Shown here: piece after piece, positions 21,401 through 32,950 of the stretch
Layout: each line of letters begins with the position of its first letter
How positions within the stretch are numbered: position 1 is the stretch's first letter
Assembly (NCBI RefSeq): GCF_004379255.2
Contig: NC_056043.1
Coordinates: 2,108,001-2,172,000 of the forward strand
Source: Salvia splendens
Taxonomy: Eukaryota; Streptophyta; Magnoliopsida; Lamiales; Lamiaceae
Reading direction: 5' to 3'
Length of the DNA: 64,000 nt
Notes under the pieces: generated by a model
What the model saw: the letters and a program-made list of their open reading frames with translations, nothing else
Told to the model about the DNA's origin: nothing
Databases searched by the model: none
Position numbers and translations under genes: made by a program

Positions 21401-22765
21401 TTTATTAAATGAAATAATTATCATTTAAATTTCCAAATTTTTTAAAAATTTTGGAATTATTTGTGACAAAATTAAATATTGATATAGCAATAAAATCACA
21501 TTGTTTTAGTTAATGCACATAATAGAATGATGTCATTTTGTCAAAAATAATGTCTTGTTATTGTTACATCAGCATTTAAATTTGCAATATTAGTTTTGAT
21601 TCTGATGATTATGTGAAAATTGCAAAATATTGAAAATTAATAATTCCATTTTAATTTCAAAAGTTATTAAATTAATTAAATTCAATAAAAATCATGATTC
21701 AAATGACATTTATCTCTTAGTATTAAATAGAAATAAAAAAATTAGTACTATATTTCCTTTTGGATTGATTATTATTGTAATTTAAAGAGAATAGATAAAA
21801 TAATAGTTCTAAATTTTCTTTTTAGTAATGATATAAAATCAATTGAGAGTTGGCAAGATTTGGGCTTTTATGAGAAGCGTTGATATAGAGAAAGATATAT
21901 ATGGGCTTAGGACATTCAATTCTTCTTCATGGACCTTTTTTTTCAAAATTGAACAAAATTATTTTTGTGTAAACTCATGAGATTTTAACTCATCATTAAA
22001 TATGCATATATTCTTCACTTTGGAAACATTACAAATCCAATTCAACAACATGCATGATAAATACAAGGGCATATGCAATTAAAATGGATAGAAGTAGAGT
22101 AAAGAAATAGCTTAAATGATTAAATCAACATTATTTAATTAGGACTTCAATTATATCGAACTAGGGTGGGAAAAAATACTTTAAAATTTTATTTGGTATT
22201 ATTATACTATTGAAATTGTTATAATAATAATTTTAAAAATAAAAAATGGAAATTAATCAATATAAACTTTAAAACAAGAAAAGGAGCAGAAATAATAGAA
22301 ATGGAGAAAAAGAAGAAGTAGAATCTCACTTTGAAAAAAGAAAAAAAGGGGAGAAAATGATTTAACATGTAATAGCTTCAAAAAAAGAAGGAAATAAATA
22401 AGGCAGCTTTCTGAAAATAAAGGCATATTGGATAATATAATTATATACAAAGAAAGTAGTAACAAGGTAATAAAAAGTTAGTCAGTGTAACTTTACAATT
22501 TGAAGTTTGAACAATCAAGTTTTAATTTCAAAGAATAGAATTCGGCTATATTTGAAACCCTTTGATGAGGTTTAATTATAGTAATACACATTATATTATA
22601 TAAATACACATTAGTATTATTTTATACATAAATATTTTTAATTTAACATGATTGGGTGACAAATTCAAATTCACACGTGTTTCAAAAGTCGAACAAAATG
22701 TAGTAACATAGATATTGTGGTGAATGTAACGCAATCGTTCTTTAATTAGAAAATTGACGTATTAT

Positions 22766-22799
<34 letters not shown>

Positions 22800-22959
22800 A
22801 CTATATAAGCACAAGCAAGAACAACCTGATATTTGAATTGGAATCGAATTTTACCTGAAATAGCTCAATATTTGATTAGCTTTGTTGATTGATGTATCAA
22901 TTTGTTTTAGATTGAATCTTACTTTTCTTATCGTTACCACTTTTCTCACTTTGCTTTCA
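21401..22959. other. AT-rich intergenic spacer with (TA)n microsatellite
   Basis: Very AT-rich with no ORF of interest. A (TA)n run lies at about 22772-22799. A purine-rich AAGAAGAAG stretch lies at 22270-22330. I see no further structure. Confidence 0.6.
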
Positions 22960-23417
22960 CAGACACACTCAGTTCATGCTGTCAAATTTCCTCTACACAC
23001 ACTCAAGAAGACTGCTTTTTAGTTGCACATTTCCCTACCAAGATTCTCATCAAATAAAACCATAAAAGAATTAGATAAATCTCTCTATATTTCAGTCAAT
23101 TTCTATTTCAAATTAGTTTCGTTTATATGGATTTACACCGTTTTTGGCAATTTCTTAGATGGTGAAGACGATGTTGTCCTCAATCAGTCCAACAAATACA
23201 AACAGTTCAAGACAACCTCGGAAGGCATGCAACATTATAATCTTCCACGAGGAGTTTAGAGTCGAAGTGGCCATTGGTCATGTTCGACATAAAAACCTCG
23301 AGGAGGATTATTTCTCCGTCTATTTTTCAGACACAGTCAGTAATCCTGTCAAATTTCATTTACACACATTAAAGAAGACTACTTTTTAGTTACACATTTC
23401 CCTACCAAGATTCCCAT
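22960..23417 (+). repeat. Direct-repeat-flanked segment carrying a receptor-kinase exon shard
   Basis: Two direct repeats of about 90 bp lie at 22960-23048 and 23328-23417. They share CAGACACA.TCAGT, TGTCAAATTTC and the phrase TTTTTAGTTRCACATTTCCC TACCAAGATTC. Between them, bases 23252-23300 are nearly identical to the antisense of 30389-30440, part of exon 2 of the receptor kinase about 7 kb away. They encode [16 protein letters not shown], with one codon missing and one substitution. The arrangement resembles a small terminal-repeat element with captured host sequence, or a local copy-paste event. Confidence 0.7.
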
Positions 23418-23611
23418 GAGAAAGAGGAAGAAGTGATAAAGTGGCATCACTAAACCAACCAACACAAGTCTCAATAACTATACTATACTTTTCAAAACTA
23501 TACACTCCATACATAGTACAATCTCACTACATTAAACATGTCAAATGATTCAAAAAATGAGCACCAATTGACATCATACAATATAAAAAGTCTCATATCA
23601 CATCTCAAATA

Positions 23612-25088
23612 TTACCATAACAAAGCTACTATAATAGTAATAATCAAATATGTTAATATGTAGGGAAAACAAGGGATGCAGCTTGTTGAAGTATCCGGTG
23701 TGATCGGTCGACCCCCTCCAAAAACTCTCGAACCACTCGAGTTTGTTATATTCAGCAGAGACGAACTTGTACTGCAAAAATTAACCCATTGATTGATCAT
23801 CAATTTAACTAATAAATTTAAATGTCACAAGTTACATATTAATGATAGTAAAAATATTCACCTAGTTGATGGATATTGGCATGTCTCATAACCTGCACGA
23901 GTTTTAATTCAAAATTAGTAAAATAGAAATAGTTAAAGTTAGAGGGAAAAAAACTGGACTATTGGTCGTGGACAGAGGGAGTAACTTACTTGGATCAATA
24001 CTGGTGGTGACGGCGGCCCCACCAAAGTTGCAGCTAGTGGGGATGGGATTCTTTTGGTAGTAGGTGTTGAAGGCGAAGGAGGCGTGGTGGCGGAGGGTGT
24101 TGGGGGCGAAGCAGCCCCCGCCTTGCTGGATGGGGGAGCAGTCGGCTCCCCCGTGGCCGCAGGCGTAGTCAAGGGCGAGCTGGAGGGCGGCTTGGGAGAC
24201 GGAGGAGGAGGCGATGCACCAGCTCCCGGCCGAGGGAGTGGGAGAGTTTGTGGACAGAGGAGTCATTTGTGGATTGGCAGGGTTCATGATGGTTGGGGAT
24301 TGATCAGAGTTGGAATCAGTTGGATTTAGCATTGGAGTTGTTGTGTAAGGGTTGTTGGCAGTTGGGATTGTTGTGATTGGGGTTGTTATGTCCTTTTGTA
24401 TGGTGGAGATTGTCACTGATTCTTGTAGTTTGATTTGGTCTGTTGATTTGGAACTTGAACCTCAAAAGCACAACAAAATTCAAAAATTATAGTACTACTA
24501 CATTAGACAAATCGTCGGAAAACAACGTAATAGAATATAAATGAAACAACGTTGTTTGGTTGAAAAACATAATTCAATAAATGTAAAACGTAACAAATTG
24601 TGACATCACTTATTCAGTTGATCGGATCACTTATTCAATTCATTAAATAAGGGATGTGATATAAGTATTTCCTATGTATGACACTAATGAAAAGAAGAAA
24701 AGATAACATGAGTCTCAAATTGAAATGATGGCTTTCCAACAAAAAGAAAAACAAGACAGCTATTCACCAATTCAAAACTTGGAATAACTAGTTAGATGTG
24801 ATGATGAACAAAAGCATAAAAACTTTGAAGTGAAAAAAAAAACAGAAAATTATTAAAATAAAAATCTAAGTAACTTGAACTGAACTGAGTTTGAGACAGA
24901 AAACTGACATGTTTCAGATGAAGTAGAAGACATAATTTTGGTGAAGATGGGCAAGTAAATTTACAATATAAAACCAAAAAAAAAGTACTAGTAGTCTAAA
25001 ATGAAGAAAAAAGAGAACCTGAAGAGAGGAGAAGAAAAGCCATGTGAAGGAATGTGAAGCAGTGAATGGTTAGTCTGTTTCTTGCCAT
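23612..25088 (-). CDS. X8-domain (CBM43) callose-binding-type secreted protein
   Basis: Four exons on the minus strand: 25088-25019, 24460-23990, 23892-23862 and 23771-23612, all GT-AG and in phase, 243 residues. Exon 1 is a short signal peptide ([12 protein letters not shown]). A Thr/Pro/Asn/Ser-rich linker of about 70 residues follows. The X8 domain starts [20 protein letters not shown] and has the conserved Cys pattern ([53 protein letters not shown]). The C-terminus is hydrophobic ([16 protein letters not shown]), as in GPI-anchored members. X8 domains bind beta-1,3-glucan, and plasmodesmata callose-binding proteins have this layout. Without the 31-bp exon 3 the last X8 Cys would be lost, which supports the splicing model. 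Which PDCB/X8 paralogue it is cannot be told. Confidence 0.92.
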
Positions 25089-25354
25089 TGTTGCCAATGA
25101 TATGTGTTGCTTTCTCTCTCATGTGATGGTTTTGCTTTGGTTTTGATAAACCATGTCCACCATCCAAACAAGCATCATTGCTCTTTGAAAAGAAGGGGCT
25201 TTGTGTCATCCATTACCATATATAAATAAATACAAACATTTCTAGAGAGAGAGGGAGTTTTAAAGTGGGGTTTGCTTTATATAAATATCAAAAATAAACT
25301 CTTTAGGCATATGAGCTAATTGAATCATCAACCTATTAACCGAAAAAATATCTT

Positions 25355-25560
25355 ATTAATTGAATCAGTTTGCAAGATTGTATCCCGAATTAAATATGTA
25401 GTGTGTTTGGTAGATTCAATCTCACAATTCAATCCTAAATGGATAATTATGGGATAATTAGGCATAGCTAACCAACCCCTGTGACTAAAATAATCTCACA
25501 ACTCAATCTTAGATTGTATCTTGGTAATTTTTTATCTAGGCAGCCGAACACCACCTAAGT
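25355..25560. repeat. MITE-like repeat, third copy of the 2661-3010 family
   Basis: It begins CAGTTTGCAAGATTGTATC and contains AATTAAATATGTAGTGTG, GATTCAATCTCACAATTCAATC and CTAAAATAATCTCACAACTC, shared with 2817-3010. The right edge reads GCCGAACACCACC, complementary to the GGCTGTTCGG left edge of the 2817 copy. No coding capacity. Confidence 0.6.
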
Positions 25561-26487
25561 GCATTATACTATCTCCACTCATTCAAACTTCATAGTAACA
25601 CATTTTTTTGAATGGAAACATTTTTCTTTCTATATTCTTTCTTCACACAATATGCTAAAACACAAGACAAAAAAATATTTCACTTTAAATAGTAGTGACG
25701 CAAGTTGTTCTACAATCTTCCCAAATTACATGATGAAAGAATAATTTGAGTTCCAACTTAGTAGCTAGAATAATTTAATAATGGTTAGTTGAAGACTCTT
25801 ATCAGTTATTGCTATTATTATAAATATTTCACAAAATTACAAAAAGGATAGTGATCGATTTATGACCATAAACTGAGTTAGAAAGTTGAATTTCTTTTTC
25901 AATATCTACTTTGACGTCTTTACTTTAAAACAAGATTATTGATATTTAAAAATCATAAAGATACGTAAAAACACTAGTAAAACATAACGATGTGTAAAAC
26001 ACTTGTTGAATTTGTGTGTTTGATTATGTTTTATTGTATCTGTTTGCTTCTTTTTTTTGTTGTGTAATGATTTTTAATAGAGCGTTTGCTTCTGTCTATT
26101 TATTGATTTCATTTTTTATTGTTTCTACTTGTGATTTTTTGCTACGAGCTTGTACACTTTGTGTTACTATTAGTCATTATAAATACTGCTTTATAAAATA
26201 TTTTGATTATACACTTTGTGTTTCTTTGATTGGTTGGACAGTCAATTTTGTCTTCACTAATTGCAAGATACTGTTGGCTAATTAATGTTTAGAATTTGAT
26301 CATAAATCATACTTTTATTCTGTTCTTTTTCTTATGAGGGAGAAATATTTATCTTTCACTTTATATAAATCTCACTTTTCTTTATGGTACAAATTTAAAA
26401 AAGATTTGGGCAACTATCTTGTTAAATTTGCCTTTATAAGCTTTGGGGAGATAGTGACTCATTGCAGGACAACTAATTATTTCTAAC
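25561..26487. other. AT-rich intergenic spacer
   Basis: I see no gene, tRNA or structured repeat in this stretch. The long ORF on + near 26016-26285 is T-rich and hydrophobic with no family features, so it is taken as chance. Confidence 0.6.
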
Positions 26488-26594
26488 AATGAAACATAAT
26501 TTAGCTTATAAGAGCATCCATATCCTTGCTCTTTAATTAATAATGAAACATAATTTAGCTTATAAGAGCATCCACATCCTTGCTCTTGTCAAAG
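26488..26594. repeat. 54-bp tandem duplication of target plus Harbinger terminus
   Basis: The unit AATGAAACATAATTTAGCTT ATAAGAGCATCCA.ATCCTTG CTCTT occurs at 26488 and again at 26542, differing at one position over about 45 bp. Each copy contains host flank, the TAA target and the GAGCATCCA terminus of the element that follows. Confidence 0.9.
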
Positions 26595-27348
26595 AGCACG
26601 GATGTGGGCCCGGACCCACGTTTATTAATTTTTTTACTCTCTGCTCTTCCCCAAGAGCACAACACCCACATCCATGCTCTTCCACAAGGACATGCTCAAG
26701 GGTCCCACAATTCTATTATTCAATTTAAATAAAAACATTTCCATAATATTAAAATGCATTAAAAATACCCGGAATGATATTGTTCATAGTATTCAATTTA
26801 AATAGTTGGTCGAGGAGGAGGGGCGGGGGTAGTGGCTGCGACATAGGCTTCATAGTCGGCACGATATTGTTCATAGTATTCTTGTTCTTCGCCCTCCGCT
26901 TCCGCAATGATATCGGTGAAATCCATTTTTGAATTTTTTTAGAGAGGGTTTGAGTGAGAGAGGAAGATGTAGATAAGTTGTATGAAAAAATATGAATGAG
27001 AGATGATTTGATGTGAAAAATGGATGATGAATGTGTGTATTTATAGATGATTTTGAGATTTTAAAAATTTATTAAAAAAACAAAAAAAAATCAAAAAAAC
27101 GGTAATAAAACGACTATATTTTTTAGAATCTGAAAATATATTTTTTTTAATTTTTTGTATTATTTTCAATTTTTTTAAAGGAAAATCTAACGGATAATCC
27201 GTTGGCGAATACAAACGAGCCACGTCGCCTGCTCAGCGGCACGGACGAGCTCGATGCATCGAGCAGCACCGTGCCTGTGGCGAACAGCGCGTTGCCGCGC
27301 CAGCGGCACGGACGTCGTCTGTCCCAGCGAGCACCACTGCGGATGCTC
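26566..27348 (-). mobile_element. Small non-autonomous PIF/Harbinger (Tourist)-like element
   Basis: The left end GAGCATCCACATCC and the complement of the right end GAGCATCCGCAGTG form inverted termini, flanked by TAA at 26563-26565 and 27349-27351. Length is 783 bp. It holds one short ORF on the minus strand (26926-26798) behind a TATA-like, A/T-rich leader and GC-rich terminal regions, like the larger Harbinger elements in this window. It has no intact transposase. Confidence 0.8.
26798..26926 (-). pseudogene. Truncated ORF of Harbinger element (42 aa)
   Basis: ATG 26926 opens MDFTDIIAEAEGEEQEYYEQ, then YRADYEAYVAATTPAPPPRP, and stops at TAA 26798-26800. The acidic Glu/Tyr-rich start followed by a Pro-rich linker resembles what I remember of the N-terminus of plant HARBI1/ALP1-type transposases, but the DDE domain that should follow is absent. 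This is best read as the leftover 5' end of a transposase gene after internal deletion. The family call rests on position and memory, not on a catalytic motif. Confidence 0.5.
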
Positions 27349-27351
27349 TAA

Positions 27352-29069
27352 AATATTTTCTCAACAAAGGTTTAGATTATCAGAACCGCGCAGAGTATAT
27401 GATGAACCATTATTGATTGTATTAATATATATAAAAATAAGACAATTTAGCATTTGAACGTTTTTTTTTGTTGTCTCATTGTACGTCCATTTATTTTCTT
27501 CTATAATGATTATAATAGAACTTTTTTTTTTATTTTACATGAATTTTGTCATTGTTTATAGTATTTTGAACTATTTCTGTATCATTACTCATGTTCGTTA
27601 ACTTTTTAGCATGATGATTAATTTTGTACTATTAAATAAAAACAAATAAAATAATTTGGAATCGCATTCCTTGTCATTTATGTTTTATTCCTCTACAATT
27701 GAAAACAATACATGATCATTCATCTTGAATTATTTTCATAAAATAGTACTAATTTCCTTTTCAATAGAAAATAATAATAAATCAATAAAAGAAAAGGTAT
27801 GAGATAGAGATGGTGGGTCGATTGCAATAATTGCGGCCAACCTTTGTACATTTTGTGGTGTCTTAGTTTTTTTTTTTTTTGTATCAAAGTAGGGTAACAT
27901 TTATCCTAACCTAAATACGATTAGTTTGGCCAAATCATATTTTATATTTAAAGTCTACTTAGGCTTGCTTTATATTATACACCTCGTCTCACTTTACTAT
28001 AATTAATTAATTTCATATGCTTCTTTTTGAAGCTAAATAAAGTGGCTTCTTGACTATAGCGAAATTTAAATAATGTTGCAATAAATAATAAAAGAATGTT
28101 TCCGAAAGAGCCACAAAAATTTAAAATTTAGTGTTTTTATTGGTACTAAATTAAAAATAAAGAGCAATAAAGAATCAATCACATTGAAATGAATGGGGAT
28201 AACCGGCTAAACGAGAATATATGAAATTGAATTGACCGAGATTAATTTATCCTAGAAGAAATGTCGACCGAATAATATTTATAACATTTAATTCTGTATA
28301 ATCTAGCAAACCAAATATTCGTAATAGGCTAATCTTAAACATTATGGAAATTTACTGCCTAATTATAATTATGTTTCATTTCTTTCAGTATAATTTTAAT
28401 TTTAATAATAATAAAAATAGTAAGTCCTGAAACATCAAAAGGGTTTTCCCGTAAGCCCAAGTCCAATAAATTGAAGCCCATTAGTCCACTGAGCTAAATA
28501 ATGCACTGGCCCATTTTGATTTGTGTGGGTTTTTGTAGCTACCAAAAACAATAATGTCAAGTTCACAACTAATTTTCTGTTGCTTTATAACAAAATTCAT
28601 TCAATTGATATATAAACTTTTTTAGGCCACGTTAATACGAAGATTTTGACATATTACTCATTGTTGCAACAATAGTACTTCATCACTAGTAATTTTTATA
28701 AACCAATCAAACCCCCCCTCTCTCTAGTCTTGATGCAAGAACAATGTTTTCTGCCAAAAATTTATATAAACCGGGAGGCCGTAAATCCGCAGGAACGTAT
28801 CCTCACCGTACCAACGAGCGACAAAATGAAGTCGGAAATAGAATGACAAACCATAAATGTTACAAAAGACGGGCGCTTTGATCCGCCCACCGGAACCCTA
28901 AACCCTTACCGCGCCACATTAATTAGCCATCTTGGTCTCACGCGCGTTTCTTCGTTATCTTTGGAGGTATCGGCAATGATTCAAGATTCCAATCCTGTTC
29001 TTCACTGGAGGAATCTTTCCAGTTAGAAAATGTGAATGGTAGAGAGATATGTCTAAATAGTCAGTTTTT
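27352..29069. other. AT-rich spacer and 3' flank of the receptor kinase
   Basis: No gene is seen. The part nearest 29069 (about 28780-29069) is less AT-rich and is probably 3' untranslated sequence of the minus-strand kinase. A telomere-box-like CCCTAAACCC lies at about 28897-28906, with no gene model to attach it to. Confidence 0.5.
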
Positions 29070-31190
29070 TCAATCCATTGTCTTAGAAGTGTGGCTTTCT
29101 GATGGCTCCCCCCTACTTTCCGAATCAGCCGAACCACTAGCCTCCTTCATCGACTCGATCTCCAAGCTCATCGTCCTACTTTTCCTACTCCTCCGATCCT
29201 GCAGGTAATGAACATTAGAGCTATTGAAACGGTCTATACTACAAGGCGAAGAATCCATTGAACCGAAACCTTATTTGTTCGTGGACACGAAAGAGTTTGT
29301 AACCTTTTCGACAAAAACCATTCAATCAGAGAGAAATGCTTACCTCACGATAAGGAAGATCATCGGTGTCCAGCATACGTACAACCTGGCTCATTTTGGG
29401 CCGTTTCTCCGACTCGGGATCTACACATCTTAGCGCAACGAGAAGTGCACGTTTTAGAGAACGAGTAGTAGGCTTGACTTCGAGAATAGGGTCTACAACT
29501 TCCTCGGCTCTCCTGTTCCCTACCATCATTTTAAGCCACTCGACGAGATTAACCTGCCACAGGCACAGTTATGGACTGTTACGACGAGAATTTACTAGCT
29601 TCGTTTACCCTCACAAAAAAAATTAAATTAGCACCTCGTTGGCTGGACGTGCGTAATCTACTGGATCTCTTCCAGCGACAGCTTCAAGAAGCAGAACGCC
29701 AAAACTGTATACGTCGCTCTTTTCATTTAGCAAGCCCGTATTCGCATATTCTGGAGCCACATAACTGAAATTTGCTAAAGCTCGTTATGAACAAAAACTA
29801 CGGTAGAAATAGATCAGAAAGCCGGAGAGGAGCAAACTTCAAAAGAGAAATATACCCGAAAGTTCCCATCACCCTCGTTGTTATATGGCTCTCTCCAGAA
29901 TCCAGCAGCTTAGCCAAACCAAAGTCGGAAACTTTAGCGTTGAACTCGCCCGTGATCAAGATATTACTTGATTTTATGTCACGATGTACGACTTTTGGTT
30001 CTATTGCTTCGTGCAAATAAGCTAGTCTGCATAACAAAAACAGTTGCAATTTTATCATCATCCAATTATTCAACGTTGATGCTTCGAGGAAAGAAAACGG
30101 AAATGCAAGGGACTAAAAAACGAGAGAGTTCTTCACTTACGCCTTGGCGGTACCAAGTAGAACCTTCATCCGGGCTTCCCATGTTAGGGAGCCGTGCTGC
30201 CTCATTGCCCCATGAAGCCATTGTTCGAGATTTCCATTATTTACATATTCATACACCAACATCCTGAAAATAGATTTCATGCCGCCTCATCTCAAAATGC
30301 GAATAAAGATCAACGAAACAAAAACTAAGAGAAACAGAACGAAAAGCTAACCTCTGAACTCCTTCTATGCAGTAGCCGAGAAGTCTCACGAGGTTTTTAT
30401 GTCGAACATGACCAATGGCCTCGACTTCGACCCTAAACTCTTTCTCCGCTTGGCCTCTGCAATTCAACGCATAATTTATCAAAAAATGATTTCGCACAAA
30501 CTTCGGATTAAAAAAAAGAAATAATAAGGATTCTCACAGATTATTAAGAAGCTTCTTAACTGCCACCTCCGAGCCATTGGCCAATTTTCCTCGATAGACG
30601 ACCCCATAACCACCTTCGCCAATGATGTTTTCAGCTGAAAAACGATTTGTTGCGATCTCAAGATCTCTGAGCGTGAACCAGTGGCCCCACCCAAGATGAG
30701 ATATTTCCGGCAAACCAATCAACGGAGAAGCTGTGGCAATCCCGTACGACATTGAAGACTGTTTACGCGCATGACCAGAACTCCCCTCCTCTCCCGACTG
30801 AGAGCTACCGCCCATCTCGTAATGGTAAACCGAACTGCTCTGGCTGATATTATCAGCATCACTTGATCTGCTCCTACCCAAATGGACTAACATCTTCTCC
30901 GTTTTCTTATCGCTAGGTTTATCGTTTATCGTCAAGTATAAAGCTTCAGGATGATCGTGTGTGCTTTCCTCCCCAACTCTGTCTACACTGATTTCTTTCG
31001 AGATGTTAGGAATCTGGCAGGCAGAAAACTTGTCCGAGGCTCTTTTAGATCTCCGTTGGAACATGATCCATATCGATAAGATCCCCAATATAAGAACTAT
31101 AAACGCACCCACGCATATGCCAATGAGAACCCAAAGTTTCAGAGCCCCATACTTTTTCGACAACTCGGAATATAAACTTTCGGAAGCCAT
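29070..31190 (-). CDS. Receptor-like Ser/Thr protein kinase, At5g18500/At3g59110 type
   Basis: Seven exons on the minus strand: 31190-30538, 30456-30352, 30263-30141, 30026-29856, 29764-29635, 29553-29344 and 29198-29070, all GT-AG and in phase, 506 residues. A short outer segment precedes a single membrane span ([20 protein letters not shown]) and a Ser-rich juxtamembrane region. The kinase domain is complete: Gly loop [14 protein letters not shown] lysine [33 protein letters not shown], and [15 protein letters not shown] and DFG are intact, so catalysis is expected. The Ser/Lys/Glu-rich tail fits the family. No extracellular ligand domain is present, so it probably acts with other receptors. 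The family is firm; ligand and pathway are unknown. Confidence 0.96.
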
Positions 31191-32296
31191 TTTTCTGATA
31201 TTTCAGCACAACGAAGTAAATCTGCACCAATCAAACCTGAACAAGGACTACATCATTTCAGAAAAACACACCAAATTCAATACAAACTCAGACAAACGAG
31301 AAATGAGACGACTGTGATCACTAGTTAGCGGCATCAACACATGCATCTCTCTTTCATTTCAAGAATACTCCATTTAACCAATTTCAAGACAACTTCATTC
31401 ATCTATAAAGATTGCTAAGTTCCTAAACTAAACCGCCATTTCTAAGTTCCTAAACAAACTCAATGCTGCTAGACTTCCTAAGTTCCGAAACAAACTCAGC
31501 TAAACAAGAAATGAGCTGACTTTGATAACTAGTTAGCAGCATCAACACACACACCTTTCTTTATTTTCAGGTATACTACATTTAACCAATTACAAGATCC
31601 CCAAAATTAGAACTAGAAACGCGCCCACGCCTATGCAAATGAGAGCCGTTTTCCGAGATTTCAGCACAAGGAAGTAAATCTACACTAAGCAAACCTGAAC
31701 AAGGACTACTTCATTGAACTCTGAATTCGAGGGTCACATCACATTATCAGAAAACACAAAATATTCAATTGCTGCTAGATTTCTAAGTTCCAAAACAAAC
31801 TCAGACAAACAAGAAGTGAGCTGACTGTGATCACTAGTTAGCAGCATCAACACACACATCTTTCTTTCTTTTCAAGAACACTACATTTAACCGATTTCAA
31901 TAAGCCTTCTCCACATATAAACGCTATCACATCACATTACAAAATTCTAAAAACCAAACCACCATTTATCTACACAGATTCCTACCTTCCTAAACTAAAC
32001 CACCATTGATCTAGTCTCCTAAACAAACTCAGCTAAACAAGAATGAGCTGACCGTGATCACTAGCTAGCACTTAGCAGCATCAACACACAAATCTTTCTT
32101 TTTTTTCAACACTACACTTAACCAATTACAATAACCCTTCTCCACATACAAACACTACAAGCACAGCACAATCAACAGCATTACAGCTAAAGAAAAACTA
32201 AACAAACATTGATCTATAACAGCTGAATCAAAATCAAGAAAGTGTGTGTCTTTCCATCCAAGCATCAGAAACATAAAGGGAGAGAAAGCCCTCACC
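31191..32296 (-). repeat. Probable 5' leader intron of the kinase, filled with local duplications
   Basis: On the minus strand a plausible donor CCAAG|GTGAGG ends a leader exon at 32296, and ATATCAG just before ATG 31190 is a plausible acceptor. Between them the phrase TGATCACTAGTTAGCAGCAT CAACACA..., with CATTTAACCAATT downstream, occurs four times, at about 31302, 31509, 31812 and 32041. Bases about 31597-31720 are a degenerate second copy of 31081-31262, including the exon 1 start region. In that copy about 55 bp of coding start is missing and the ATG has become ACG. Confidence 0.75.
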
Positions 32297-32950
32297 TTGG
32301 TCAGTGATCTGAACTCAACCCCTCTGATCTTCCTCCTTGACAACACAAAGAAGCAAAAAAAAAAGGTTCTTTTTTGCCTCAACAGATGCCCAATTTGCAT
32401 AGATACGCCAATGCAGAGATGAAATGCCACAAACCCACCAAGAATAAAAGAGGGAAAAAAGAGAAGCTCAAAAGAAAGAGTAGTTTAGAAGTAGAAGGTT
32501 TGTGGTGAAGAGTGGGCCAAGAGAAATGATAACAATCATGCAAGTGAGAAAGTGAATTTCTTTTTCTTTCTCGAAACAATGGCAGACCAAAAATCCAATC
32601 TTTGGGAGGAGGCGGAGGAGTTCATCCTTTTTTACCTTATTTTGTTGGGGTTTTGAATGATGGGAGGAAATCAGAGATGTGGGATTTCTAATAAAAGGGG
32701 AGAGGAGAGAAATGGTAGGTGGGATTTGGGAATGTGGGGAAAAGAGGGAAGAATGCTTGCTTTGCAATGGAGGAAAACCAGAGAGAGAGAGTGAATAGTA
32801 AAGTGTAAGCAAAATGAGGTTAGAACTTAGAAGTAAGCCTGCATTTATAGCAATGGTGGAGAAAAATAAAATGAAAATAATGAGAGAAAAGTTAAATCCA
32901 GACAAAAGTGGAATGTGAGTAGTAGAGAAAAAAAGATTTATGAAAGTGTG
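32297..32950 (-). promoter_or_regulatory. Probable promoter and leader exon of the receptor kinase
   Basis: Upstream of the inferred leader donor, sequence on the minus strand contains CT-rich runs (TCTCTCTCTCTGG, CTTTCTC) and a TATA-like CTATAAATGC at about 32841-32850. This is a suitable position for transcription towards the kinase. No coding frame with family features is seen. Confidence 0.4.

Noticed and set aside
26016..26285. 89-codon hydrophobic + strand ORF
   Set aside because: T-rich DNA gives Phe/Leu/Cys-rich frames by chance; no splice partners.
30961..31317. + strand ORF opposite the kinase start
   Set aside because: Antisense of the kinase exon 1 and leader; no motif.
32468..32905. 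145-codon hydrophobic minus-strand ORF upstream of the receptor kinase
   Set aside because: Composition (Phe/Leu/Ser) follows the CT-rich leader; no ATG context or family features, and it overlaps the likely promoter.
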